NCBI GenBank assembly: GCA_963930055.1
Contig: CAWVKS010000005.1
Coordinates: 62,001 to 126,000, forward strand
Length of the DNA: 64,000 bases
Direction: 5' to 3'
Source: Pullichristensenella sp963930055
GTDB taxonomy: Bacteria > Bacillota > Clostridia > Christensenellales > Aristaeellaceae
A program made the translations under genes and the position numbers. This document shows, one piece after another, positions 22,737-31,149 of the stretch; positions within the stretch are counted from its first letter, which is position 1; every line of letters begins with the position of its first letter. The notes beneath the pieces were generated by a model that saw nothing but the letters and a program-made list of their open reading frames with translations, was not told the DNA's origin and did no database searches.

Positions 22737-23618
22737 TTACCCGGCCAGCAGCACGCGCACGTCGCTTATGCAGGTGTAGGCGTTGCTGGCCCCGCCGTAG
22801 ACGGAGCTGATCTCGATGGAGAGAAAGTCCGTCACCACGGGATAGGAAAAGAGCACCACCTGTTCGCCGCGCGCGTCGTCCAGCGTCACGGTGCAGTCGC
22901 TCTCCCCAGCCACGCTCACGCGGATGGCCGCCGGACGGCCGCTGGCGTTGTAGGTGTCGGCGGAGCGCTGGTAGCCGGCGCGGATGGCGAAGCCCGCCAC
23001 CTTCTGTTCGCTGAAGAACAGGGACAGCCATTCGCCCTCGCCCGCGCCGCCCGCGCCTTCCGCCCAGGCGGTGGATGGGTCGGCGTCGTTGGCGTTGGCG
23101 GCGGCGTAGTAGCCGTACTGGTCGACCTGTTCGCTGGAAGCGTAGGCTTCGATGGCGGAAGTGTCCAGCCGCGCGTAGCCGGGATCGCCGGCAAGGCGCA
23201 TGGAGAAGGGCGCGGGCTCTGTGGAGAGATAGTCGGCGTGCACATAGCCGCGCATGCCGGCGTATTCCACGCGATAAAAATCCCCCTCGCCGCCATAGGC
23301 GAGCACCTGCGCGCCCAGCGGGATGTGCGCAAGCGACTGCGAGGCCGTGTCCGGCGCGGCGCGCAGGTTCACGTATTCGCTGCAGTTGACGACGTACATG
23401 GTTGCGGCGCTGGACGACGCCTCCCAGCCCGCGTCCTGCGCGGGCGCGTCGTTTCGGGTCCCTTCATCCGCAGGGACGGCGGGCGCGCTGTCCGCGTCCC
23501 ATTCCCCGGCATATGCCGAGGGCGCTTCTTCCCAGCTGTCGCCAAAGCTCCAACCTTCCGCCGCCGCGGGCAGACACAGAAGCAGCGCGGCGGCCAACAG
23601 GAGCGTCAGACGCTTCAT
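22737..23618 (-). CDS. Secreted SH3-domain protein with C-terminal galactose-binding-like domain
   Basis: A 293-residue protein with a signal peptide (KRLTLLLAAALLLCLPAAAEG). After a low-complexity linker, residues about 72-132 form a bacterial SH3 domain (VVNCSEYVNLRAAPDTASQSLAHIPLGAQV...GMRGYVHADYL). Residues about 150-293 form a beta-sandwich like the discoidin or NADase-type glycan-binding domains (DADPSTAWAEG, then GEWLSLFF and a C-terminal EISSVYGGASNAYTCISDV). It probably binds cell wall or host glycans. It is monocistronic. Confidence 0.85.
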   Translation of the reverse strand: MKRLTLLLAAALLLCLPAAAEGWSFGDSWEEAPSAYAGEWDADSAPAVPADEGTRNDAPAQDAGWEASSSAATMYVVNCSEYVNLRAAPDTASQSLAHIPLGAQVLAYGGEGDFYRVEYAGMRGYVHADYLSTEPAPFSMRLAGDPGYARLDTSAIEAYASSEQVDQYGYYAAANANDADPSTAWAEGAGGAGEGEWLSLFFSEQKVAGFAIRAGYQRSADTYNASGRPAAIRVSVAGESDCTVTLDDARGEQVVLFSYPVVTDFLSIEISSVYGGASNAYTCISDVRVLLAG

Positions 23619-23675
23619 GGGCGTCCCCCCTTTCGTAAGTTCGTACTTCTTAGACGCGGGCGTGGGGGAGAAGGT

Positions 23676-26033
23676 TCAATCCCCGCCGAACACGCTTTCC
23701 GCCGCCCGCACGGTGGCCATGGCGTCGCGGGCATAGAAGTCCGCGCCGATGCGCATGGCGTAATCCTCGGTGAGCACCGCGCCGCCGACGACGATCTTCA
23801 CGTTTGCTTTCTCCCGCAGCAGACGGATGGTCTTTTCCATGCTCTCCACCGTGGTGGTCATCAGGGCGCTCAGGCCCACCAGCGGCGCGCTGCTTTTGCG
23901 CGCGGCCTCTACCACGGCTTCGGGCGGCACGTCCTTGCCCAGGTCCACGACCGTGTAGCCGTAGTTTTCCAGGAGGGCGCGGGCGATGTTCTTGCCGATG
24001 TCGTGTATGTCGCCCTGCACGGTGGCCACCACCACCGTGCCCTTGCCCGCCTGTCCGCCCGTGGCGGCGATGCGCCCGCGCACGGCCTCGAACGCCGCGC
24101 CCGCGGCCTCGGCGCTCATCAAAAGCTGCGGCAAAAACACCGTCTTTTTTTCAAAGCCTTCGCCGACATCGTTGAGCGCGGGCACCAGTTCGCCTTCGAC
24201 GATGTCCATGGGCGCGCGCGCCTTCAGAAGTTCCTCAGCGGCCGCGCGCGCTTCCTCGCGCAGTCCGCGCAACACCGCCTCGCGCAGCGTCAGATTCGCC
24301 GCCGCGGGCTTGACGGGCGCGGCCTCCGTCTCAGCAAAGCGGGCGATGTAGGCGCTGCAATCCGCGTCGTAGCCAAAGAGCACGCGGTGACAGGCGGCGG
24401 CGTCCATCAGCCCCGCGTCGAGGGGGTTGACGATGCCGGCGCTCAGCCCGCGCGAGAGCGCCTCGGCAAAAAAGGCCGCGTTGAGCCGCGCTCGGGCAGG
24501 CAGGCCGAAGGAGACGTTGGAAACGCCCAAGGACGTGCGCAGCCCGCGCCGGGAAAGCACGGAGAGCGCCTCCAGCGTCGCCAGCGCCCCGCCGCCGGTG
24601 GAGACGGACATGGCCAGCGGGTCGAAGATGAGCCGTTCCGGGCCGATGCCGTATGTTTCCGCCTCGGCGAGTATCTTTTCGGCCACGGCCACGCGCCCGG
24701 CGGCAGTCTCCGGGATGCCGTCGTCATCCAGCGTCAGGGCGATGAGCACAGCGCCGTACTTCTGCGCCACGGGGAATACCGCGTCCATGGAGGCGCGCTT
24801 GCCGCTCACGGAGTTGATCAGCGGCCGCCCGTTGTAGAGCCGCGCCGCGCGCGCCATGGCCTCGGGGTCGGCGGAGTCGATCTGCAAAGGCAGCGGCAGG
24901 ACGGCCTGCAATTCCTGTACGGCGCGGGGCAGCATGGCCTTTTCGTCGATGTCCGGCAGTCCCACGTTCACGTCCAAAACGTCCGCGCCGGCCTCCATTT
25001 GCTTCGCGCCCTCGCGCAGCACAAAGCCCATGTCGTTTTCCCGCAGGGCGCGCTTGAGGTTCGGCTTGCCGGTGGGGTTGATGCGCTCGCCGATGAGCAC
25101 CGGCGCGCCGCCAAACTCCACCGCCCGCGCGTAGGAACAGATCACCGTGCGCCCCGTCGCCTTTGCCGGCGGGGGAACGGCGCCAGCCACCGCTTTTTTC
25201 AGCGCCGCAATGTGCGCGGGGGTCGTGCCGCAGCAGCCGCCCAGCAGCGCCGCGCCGCCCTCGGCCAATTTGCGCGCGGCGGCGGCAAAGTCCTCCGGCG
25301 AGACGCGGAACTGCGTCTGCCCGTCCACCACCACGGGAAGCCCGGCGTTGGGGTTGAAGGCGAGCGGCACGCCCGCCGCCGCGCGCAGTTCCGGCAAAAG
25401 CGCCAGCATCTGCTCCGGCCCCAGCCCGCAGTTGAAGCCCACCGCCTCCGCGCCCAGCGATTCGGCCACCGTCACGGCGCTCAGCACATCCGCGCCGGTG
25501 AGCATGCGCCCGCCCTCGTCGAAGGTCATCATCGCCACGATGGGCAGGGCGCTGACCTCGCGCGCCGCCAAGAGCGCCGCCTTCAACTCGTATACGTCCG
25601 TGAACGTCTCAAAGAGCAAAAGGTCGGCCTCCCGCGAAGATTCGATCACCTCGCGGAACAATTTCACGGCCTCTTCGAACTCCAGGTCGCCCACGGGCTT
25701 GAGCAGCCGCCCCAGGGGGCCGATGTCGGCGGCCACATAGGCCTCGCGTCCGCTCGCGTCCACGGCTTCGCGGGCGATGCGGATGCCCGCGCGCACTACC
25801 TTGGCCGTCTCATCGCCGAACTTCAGGCGGCTGACGCCGAACGTATTGGCCTGGATGACGTCCGCGCCGGCGGCGGCGTACTCGGCATGGATGGAGCGCA
25901 CCACCTCCGGCGCGCGCAGGTTCATGCTGCCGGGCAGCTCGCCCAGCCTAAGGCCGCGGGATTGCAGCATCGTGCCCATGGCGCCGTCCATCAAAAGCAG
26001 CTCCCGGCCCAGCCGGTCGCGGAAATTCTTCAT
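23676..26033 (-). CDS. metH: Cobalamin-dependent methionine synthase, short form without activation domain
   Basis: A 785-residue protein that transfers a methyl group from methyltetrahydrofolate to homocysteine through cobalamin. Domains: homocysteine binding (about 1-300, DGAMGTMLQ; zinc ligands in GFNCGLGP and GGCCGTTP), pterin binding (about 315-560, LIGERINPTGKPNLK, DVNVGLPD), and B12 cap and B12 binding (about 590-785, with the axial-ligand motif DIHDIGKN and GLSALMTTT). The usual C-terminal activation domain is missing; it is supplied by the gene immediately upstream. ATG 26033 overlaps that gene's stop and has AGGAGGAGG upstream. Confidence 0.96.
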   Translation of the reverse strand: MKNFRDRLGRELLLMDGAMGTMLQSRGLRLGELPGSMNLRAPEVVRSIHAEYAAAGADVIQANTFGVSRLKFGDETAKVVRAGIRIAREAVDASGREAYVAADIGPLGRLLKPVGDLEFEEAVKLFREVIESSREADLLLFETFTDVYELKAALLAAREVSALPIVAMMTFDEGGRMLTGADVLSAVTVAESLGAEAVGFNCGLGPEQMLALLPELRAAAGVPLAFNPNAGLPVVVDGQTQFRVSPEDFAAAARKLAEGGAALLGGCCGTTPAHIAALKKAVAGAVPPPAKATGRTVICSYARAVEFGGAPVLIGERINPTGKPNLKRALRENDMGFVLREGAKQMEAGADVLDVNVGLPDIDEKAMLPRAVQELQAVLPLPLQIDSADPEAMARAARLYNGRPLINSVSGKRASMDAVFPVAQKYGAVLIALTLDDDGIPETAAGRVAVAEKILAEAETYGIGPERLIFDPLAMSVSTGGGALATLEALSVLSRRGLRTSLGVSNVSFGLPARARLNAAFFAEALSRGLSAGIVNPLDAGLMDAAACHRVLFGYDADCSAYIARFAETEAAPVKPAAANLTLREAVLRGLREEARAAAEELLKARAPMDIVEGELVPALNDVGEGFEKKTVFLPQLLMSAEAAGAAFEAVRGRIAATGGQAGKGTVVVATVQGDIHDIGKNIARALLENYGYTVVDLGKDVPPEAVVEAARKSSAPLVGLSALMTTTVESMEKTIRLLREKANVKIVVGGAVLTEDYAMRIGADFYARDAMATVRAAESVFGGD

Positions 26034-26662
26034 AGGGTCCTCCTCCTGTTGGGGCAGTCGGTCTTTGCGCAGGCGGCGCAGCCGCCCTCGCGCGCGCCGG
26101 GCACGTCCGACAGGCCGGCGATGGCGGTGACGGACTTTTCCGGCAGCATCATATGCGTTTGCGTCAGCGAAAGGCCCAGCCGCTTTTCCAGTTCCAGCAG
26201 ATCAAACATCGCCCGCTGGTGCGATATATCCAGGTCGCCATAGCCGGGACTGAAGCGGGGGCGGAGGTACAGCCCCGGCGCTTCCCGGCGCAGGCCGTCC
26301 TCCATGCCGCCCAAGTATTCCTCCAGATAGGCGGCGCAGCCGGCCTGCCACACGGCGGCGCGGGGCAGGTCGAGCGCGGAAAAGCGGCGCAGACGGCGGT
26401 CGGCCTCCGCGCCCAATGTGGCGGCAAGGAAGAACGCCTCCCTGCAGCCGCAGAGGTTTTTGGCAAGGGTGCTGCTTTCAAACGCATGCCCGCCGGCCTC
26501 CACGCGCCCCTCCGATACCGCGATGGGCAGCCGCCGGTGTACGCCGCGCGGCCGCACTTCGCCGCGCAGTTCCGCCTCCACGGAGGCGATCAGCGCCATC
26601 AGCCGCCCGTCCGGGTCGGCGTTGCCCAGATAGCGCAACACCTCGCGCTCGAAGGCCGTCAC
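26030..26662 (-). CDS. Stand-alone methionine synthase activation domain protein
   Basis: A 210-residue protein carrying the MetH activation signature RPRFSPGYGDLDISHQR, followed by LGLSLTQTHMMLPEKSVTAIAGLSD. In full-length MetH this domain binds S-adenosylmethionine for reductive reactivation of oxidised cobalamin. Cysteines at the end (GGCAACAKTDCPNRR) could bind a metal cluster. It overlaps both metF upstream and metH downstream by 4 bp, so the three are one translationally coupled unit. Confidence 0.92.
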   Translation of the reverse strand: MTAFEREVLRYLGNADPDGRLMALIASVEAELRGEVRPRGVHRRLPIAVSEGRVEAGGHAFESSTLAKNLCGCREAFFLAATLGAEADRRLRRFSALDLPRAAVWQAGCAAYLEEYLGGMEDGLRREAPGLYLRPRFSPGYGDLDISHQRAMFDLLELEKRLGLSLTQTHMMLPEKSVTAIAGLSDVPGAREGGCAACAKTDCPNRRRTL

Positions 26663-27522
26663 CGAAAGATCTCCGAAAGGTTGCCGATGATGCGCCCGGC
26701 GATGTCCGGCTGATTCATCGTATAAATATGCACGTGGCTGACGCCGTTGGCGATGAGGTCGATGATCTGTTCGGTGGCGTAGGCGATGCCGGCCTGCTTC
26801 ATGGCGGCGGGGTCGTCGCCAAAGCGGTCGACGATGGCGCGGAAGCGCGGCGGCAGGTTCGCCCCCGAGAGGGAGAAGGTGCGCTTGACCTGCCGGACGT
26901 TGGTGATGGGCATGATGCCCGCCACCACCGGCACATTGATGCCGTGCTTGAGCAGGCGGAAGAGGAAATTATAGAGGATATTGTTGTCAAAGAACATCTG
27001 CGTGGTCAAAAACGCGCAGCCGCTGTCCACCTTTTTGCGGATGCCGTCGAGATCGGCCTGCTTGTTGGGCGATTCCGGGTGTCCCTCGGGATAGCAGGCG
27101 CCGCCCACGCAAAAGCCGCCGAAGCGGTTGATCTCCTCGATCAGGTCGCTGGCGTGGGCAAAGTCCGCGCAGGCGGGCGAGCCGTCGGCGGGCAGATCGC
27201 CGCGCAGGGCGAGTATGTTTTCCACGCCCGCCTCGCGCAAAAGCGTCAGCGTGCGGTGGATCTGCGCGCGTGGCGTGGAGACGCAGGTGACGTGCGCAAG
27301 CGCGGTCACGCCGTTGTCCTTCTGCACGCAGCGGGCGATTTCCACGGTGTGGTCGCCGGTCGAGCCGCCCGCGCCGCAGGTGACGCTGATGAACGAGGGA
27401 TTCAGCCGCGCGATCTCCGCCACGATGCGCTCGGTATCGCGCAGGGGCTTGCCCAATTTGGGCGGGAAGAGCTCGCAGGAAACGGTGACGTGGTCGCTGT
27501 TGATGATATCGAGAACGCGCAT
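26659..27522 (-). CDS. metF: Methylenetetrahydrofolate reductase
   Basis: A 287-residue FAD-dependent TIM-barrel enzyme making 5-methyltetrahydrofolate for the methionine synthase downstream. ATG 27522 is chosen because TTTGGAGG lies 7 bases before it; the longer frame from TTG 27537 begins inside this signal. Motifs: SCELFPPK, FISVTCGAGGST, ALAHVTCV, ILALRGDLP, GGACYPEGHPES and FLTTQMFFDN. The gene order metF-activation-metH describes the methylation branch of methionine synthesis. Confidence 0.95.
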   Translation of the reverse strand: MRVLDIINSDHVTVSCELFPPKLGKPLRDTERIVAEIARLNPSFISVTCGAGGSTGDHTVEIARCVQKDNGVTALAHVTCVSTPRAQIHRTLTLLREAGVENILALRGDLPADGSPACADFAHASDLIEEINRFGGFCVGGACYPEGHPESPNKQADLDGIRKKVDSGCAFLTTQMFFDNNILYNFLFRLLKHGINVPVVAGIMPITNVRQVKRTFSLSGANLPPRFRAIVDRFGDDPAAMKQAGIAYATEQIIDLIANGVSHVHIYTMNQPDIAGRIIGNLSEIFR

Positions 27523-27551
27523 GGCGGTGACCTCCAAAGTAAACTCACCTT

Positions 27552-27580
27552 ATTGTATAATATTCCGCGGCAAAAAACAA
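27552..27580 (-). promoter_or_regulatory. Promoter of the metF operon
   Basis: TTGTTT (27580-27575) and TACAAT (27557-27552), 17-bp spacer. The gap to the start is too short for a SAM or cobalamin riboswitch. Confidence 0.65.
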
Positions 27581-27588
27581 GCGCCGCC

Positions 27589-27617
27589 TTGAACGGCAGG
27601 CCAAAATCTGCTACAAT
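27589..27617 (+). promoter_or_regulatory. Promoter of the SpoU-family methyltransferase gene
   Basis: TTGAAC (27589-27594) and TACAAT (27612-27617) with a 17-bp spacer, divergent from the metF promoter. Confidence 0.7.
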
Positions 27618-27636
27618 TTACAGGAAAGGCAGGGGA

Positions 27637-28395
27637 ATGTCCGTGGAAACCATCACCAGCGTGAAAAACCCGCTCGTCGCCTCGCTGCGCGCCCTCAAAA
27701 CCGCCAAGGCGCGCAGGGAGACGGGATTGTTCCTCGTCGAGGGCGAGACGATGCTCAACGAAGCGCTTTCTTCCCTCCTCGTCCCCCGCGCGCTGCTCAC
27801 GGAGGCGGAAACGCCCCTTGCCGCGCGCTTTCCCGAAGCGCGGCTGGTGACGCGCGGCGTGCTCGAGGCCGTCTGCGATACAAAGACACCGCAGGGCATG
27901 TGCGCCGCCTTTGAACTGCCCCCGCCCCGCGCCCTGTCAGACGCGCCGCAAACGTTGGTGGCGCTCGACGGCGTGCAGGACCCCGGCAACGTGGGCACCA
28001 TCTGGCGCACGGCGGACGCGGCGGGCTTTGGCGGCCTGCTGCTGGGCGCGAACTGCGCCGACCCGTACAGCCCCAAGGTGCAGCGCGCGGCCATGGGCTC
28101 GGGCTTCCGCCTGCCGGCCATTCCCGCCGACCCGCTCTGCGAGGCGCTCGCGGCGCTGCGCGGCCGCGGCTGGACGGTGGTCGCCTCGGCGCTCGACGGC
28201 GCGGACTTTTACCAAAGGCCCGAAGTGGGGGAGTGTTTCGTCCTCGTCATCGGCAGCGAAGCGCACGGCATCTCGGAAAATGTGCGCGCGCAGGCCGACG
28301 CGCTGGTCAAGCTCCCCATGCGCGGCCGCGCCGAATCGCTCAACGCGGCGGTGGCGGCGGGCATCATGATGTACGAGATGATGCGCGAACGGTAA
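27637..28395 (+). CDS. TrmH/SpoU-family RNA 2'-O-methyltransferase
   Basis: A 252-residue SPOUT enzyme. The N-terminal substrate-binding domain opens with TSVKNPLVASLRALKTAKAR and FLVEGETML. The knotted domain has motif 1 (LDGVQDPGNVGTIWRTADAAGFGG), motif 2 (FVLVIGSEAHGIS) and motif 3 (VKLPMRGRAESLNAAVAAGI). It probably methylates rRNA or tRNA ribose; the target is not predictable. ATG 27637 follows AGGAAAGGCAGGGGA. Confidence 0.93.
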   Translation: MSVETITSVKNPLVASLRALKTAKARRETGLFLVEGETMLNEALSSLLVPRALLTEAETPLAARFPEARLVTRGVLEAVCDTKTPQGMCAAFELPPPRALSDAPQTLVALDGVQDPGNVGTIWRTADAAGFGGLLLGANCADPYSPKVQRAAMGSGFRLPAIPADPLCEALAALRGRGWTVVASALDGADFYQRPEVGECFVLVIGSEAHGISENVRAQADALVKLPMRGRAESLNAAVAAGIMMYEMMRER

Positions 28396-28444
28396 AAGAG
28401 GGCGGCCACGCAATGGATGCAGCGTGGCCGCGATCTGCGCGCCG

Positions 28445-29317
28445 TCATTCCTCCAGCAGCGCCTTGAGTTCCTCCGGCAGGGGCGACTCCCAGGCCATGC
28501 GCTTGCCATCCCAGCAAAGCGCCAGATATGCCGAGTGCAGCGCGAAGCGCCCCGGCAGCGCCACGTCCTCCTGTCCGTAGAGGAAATCGCCGGCCACGGG
28601 ATGGCCGATGTGCGCCATGTGTACGCGGATCTGGTGCGTGCGCCCCGTTTCCAGCTTCAGGCGCAAAAGCGTGCGGCCGTTGCCGTGCTCCATGGCGCGG
28701 GCGTGCGTCACCGAGGGCTTGCCGCGCGCCAGATCGACCACGCGGCGCACGCTGGCCGCGTCCGCCTTGGCGATGGGCGCGTCCACGGTAAATTCGCCCT
28801 CGACAATGCCCTCCACCACGGCCAGATATTCCCGGCAAAACCCGCCCGTGTGCAGTTCTTTTTGCAAAAGCTGACAGGCGTGGGCGTGCCTGGCGGCGCA
28901 CATCAGCCCGCTGGTGCCCTTGTCCAGCCGGTTGAGGGGGCGAAAGACGAAAGGTTCGCCAAAGCGCGCCGCCAGCCGGTTTTCCAGCGTGCCGGACGTC
29001 TGCCGCTGCGAGCACTGGCAGGGAAGGGGGGCGGGCTTGTCGACGATGTAAAAATCGTCGCTTTCAAAAACGACGTTCACCGGCAAAAATTCCGGCGCTA
29101 CGGCCTGCGCGGGCGCGTCCTCCGGCCAGGAAACTTCCACCACGTCGCCCGCTTTGAGCAGTGTGTTCGCCAGCGCCGCCTCGCCGTTGACGCGCACGCC
29201 GCCGGACGCCTTCAGGGAGGCAAACTGCGTGTAGGACACGCCCAAATCGCCGCGCACGAAGTACTTGAGCTTGCGCCCGGCGTCCTTTTCCCCCGCGACC
29301 GCGCGAATGAGCGCCAT
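28445..29317 (-). CDS. RluA/RluD-family pseudouridine synthase
   Basis: A 290-residue enzyme. ATG 29317 lies after GGAGGGAT. The S4-like N-terminal domain is about residues 10-75. The catalytic domain has FIVDKPAPLP-type motif I and the catalytic Asp in RPLNRLDKGTSGLM, then EYLAVVEG and LETGRTHQIRVHMAHIGHPVAGD. It isomerises uridine in rRNA or tRNA. The upstream aspS gene is separated by a terminator. Confidence 0.93.
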   Translation of the reverse strand: MALIRAVAGEKDAGRKLKYFVRGDLGVSYTQFASLKASGGVRVNGEAALANTLLKAGDVVEVSWPEDAPAQAVAPEFLPVNVVFESDDFYIVDKPAPLPCQCSQRQTSGTLENRLAARFGEPFVFRPLNRLDKGTSGLMCAARHAHACQLLQKELHTGGFCREYLAVVEGIVEGEFTVDAPIAKADAASVRRVVDLARGKPSVTHARAMEHGNGRTLLRLKLETGRTHQIRVHMAHIGHPVAGDFLYGQEDVALPGRFALHSAYLALCWDGKRMAWESPLPEELKALLEE

Positions 29318-29331
29318 ACCATCCCTCCGAA

Positions 29332-29366
29332 AAGGCCCGAGGCGCAACGCCCCGGGCCTTGTTTTT
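29332..29366 (-). terminator. Terminator of the hisS-aspS operon
   Basis: AAGGCCCG plus GGCG pair with CGCC plus CGGGCCTT (one A-C mismatch). Leftward it is followed by TTTTCGG, where the ribosome binding site of the next gene begins. Confidence 0.75.
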
Positions 29367-29367
29367 A

Positions 29368-31146
29368 CTATTCTCCCAAGTCCACCTTGATCTTCAACGC
29401 CTCAAGCTGCTCGGGGTTGACGTCCGCCGGCGTTTCCATCATCAGGCAGTTTGCGCCCTGCGCCTTGGGGAAGGCCACCACGTCGCGCAAACTGTCGCTG
29501 CCGGTGAGGATCATCGACAAACGGTCGAGGCCGAAGGCGAAGCCGCCGTGCGGGGGCGTGCCGTACTTGAAGGCGTCGGTGAGGAAGCCGAAGCGGTGCT
29601 GCGCCTCCTCGTCGGACAGGCCGATCATCTTGAACATCTTCGCCTGCATGTCGCTTCTGTGGATGCGGATGGAGCCGGAGCCCATCTCGATGCCGTTCAT
29701 CACCAGGTCGTAGGCGCGAGCGCGCACCCTGTCCTTCTCGTTTTCCAGATAGGGCTCATCCTCGGGCATCCAGCTGGTGAAGGGATGGTGCATGGCCACG
29801 TAGCGGCCCTCCTCCTCGCTGTACTCAAACAGCGGGAACTCCGTCACCCAGAACAGGTCGTACACGCCCTCGGGGATGAGGCCGCGGCGGCGGGCGATCT
29901 CGATGCGCAGCGCGCCCAGGCTCTGGAAGGCCACCGCGTCCTTGTCGGCGACAAAGAAGAGTATATCGCCCGGCTTGGCGGCAAAGCGCTCGCGCAGTTT
30001 CTCGGCAAATTCCGGCGTGAGGAACTTGTTGAACGACGATTTCACCCCGCCGTCGGCGGTGTAGGTCACATAGGCCAGCCCCTTGGCGCGGTAGGTCTTG
30101 ACAAACTCCACCAGCGAGTCGATCTGCTTGCGGGTCATGTCCGCGCAGCCCTCGGCGTTGATGCCGCGCACGCACTTGCCCTCCTTCACCGCGTCCTCGA
30201 ACACGGGGAAGCCGCAGCCCTCGCAGAGGTCGGAGGCGTTTTTGAGCAGCATGCCAAAGCGGCGGTCGGGCTTGTCGCTGCCGTAGTTCTCCATGGCCTC
30301 GCGCCAGGTGATGCGCTCCAGCGGCAGCTGGATGTCCAGGCCCATCACGTCGTGGAACACGCGCTGGAAAGCGCCCTCGATGACCGTCTGGATGTCCTTT
30401 TCGTCGATGAAGGACATCTCCACGTCCACCTGCGTGAACTCCGGCTGGCGGTCGGCGCGGTTGTCCTCGTCGCGGAAGCAGCGCGCCAATTGATAGTACT
30501 TGTCAAAGCCCGCCAGCATGAGAAGCTGCTTGTAGATCTGCGGCGACTGCGGCAGCGCGTAGAAGGAGCCGGGATGCAGGCGGCTGGGCACGAGGAAATC
30601 GCGCGCGCCCTCGGGGGTGGACTTGGTCAGCACGGGCGTTTCCACCTCGGCAAAGCCCTGACCGTCCATGTAGGCGCGCACCGCCGAGGCGATCTTCGCG
30701 CGCATGCGCAAATTGCGCTGCAGGGAGGGCTTGCGCAAATCGAGATAGCGGTACTTGAGGCGCACCGTCTCGTTTTCCTCGGCCTTGTCGTCGATGTAGA
30801 TGGGCGGCGTCTCGCTCTTGTTGAGCAGTTCGCACTCGCGCACGAACACCTCCACCTTGCCCGTGGGCAGGTCGGGGTTGACGGCGTTTTCGGCGCGCAT
30901 GCGCACTTCGCCTGTGCAGGTGACCACGTATTCCGAGCGCAGCGTGCGGCCCAGTTCGAATACCTCGTGGGAACAGACGGCCTCGTCGAACACCAGCTGC
31001 ACCAGCCCCTCGCGGTCGCGCAGCCAGACGAACACCACGCCGCCCAGGTCGCGGGCGCGCTGCACCCAGCCGGAGAGATGGACTTCCTTGCCGGCCAGAT
31101 TTTCCGTCACCTGGCCGCAGTAGGTATCGCGTTTATAGGAAAGCAT
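29368..31146 (-). CDS. aspS: Aspartyl-tRNA synthetase
   Basis: A 592-residue bacterial-type class II synthetase. There is an N-terminal OB-fold (SGWVQRARDLGGVVFVWLRDREG), catalytic core motif 1 around FAEVETPVL, motif 2 as CFRDEDNRADRQPEFTQVD and motif 3 as GFAFGLDRL. A bacterial GAD insertion lies at about residues 285-420. The start is 3 bp from the end of hisS. Both are controlled by the T-box leader. Confidence 0.97.
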   Translation of the reverse strand: MLSYKRDTYCGQVTENLAGKEVHLSGWVQRARDLGGVVFVWLRDREGLVQLVFDEAVCSHEVFELGRTLRSEYVVTCTGEVRMRAENAVNPDLPTGKVEVFVRECELLNKSETPPIYIDDKAEENETVRLKYRYLDLRKPSLQRNLRMRAKIASAVRAYMDGQGFAEVETPVLTKSTPEGARDFLVPSRLHPGSFYALPQSPQIYKQLLMLAGFDKYYQLARCFRDEDNRADRQPEFTQVDVEMSFIDEKDIQTVIEGAFQRVFHDVMGLDIQLPLERITWREAMENYGSDKPDRRFGMLLKNASDLCEGCGFPVFEDAVKEGKCVRGINAEGCADMTRKQIDSLVEFVKTYRAKGLAYVTYTADGGVKSSFNKFLTPEFAEKLRERFAAKPGDILFFVADKDAVAFQSLGALRIEIARRRGLIPEGVYDLFWVTEFPLFEYSEEEGRYVAMHHPFTSWMPEDEPYLENEKDRVRARAYDLVMNGIEMGSGSIRIHRSDMQAKMFKMIGLSDEEAQHRFGFLTDAFKYGTPPHGGFAFGLDRLSMILTGSDSLRDVVAFPKAQGANCLMMETPADVNPEQLEALKIKVDLGE

Positions 31147-31149
31147 GGG

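Noticed and set aside
22371..26243. A 1290-codon rightward frame over metH
   Set aside because: It is antisense to clearly conserved metH and its product is low-complexity Arg/His/Gly/Ala without start signals.
27523..27636. Riboswitch (SAM or cobalamin) before the metF operon
   Set aside because: The divergent intergenic gap is about 115 bp and already filled by two promoters; no conserved riboswitch core was seen.
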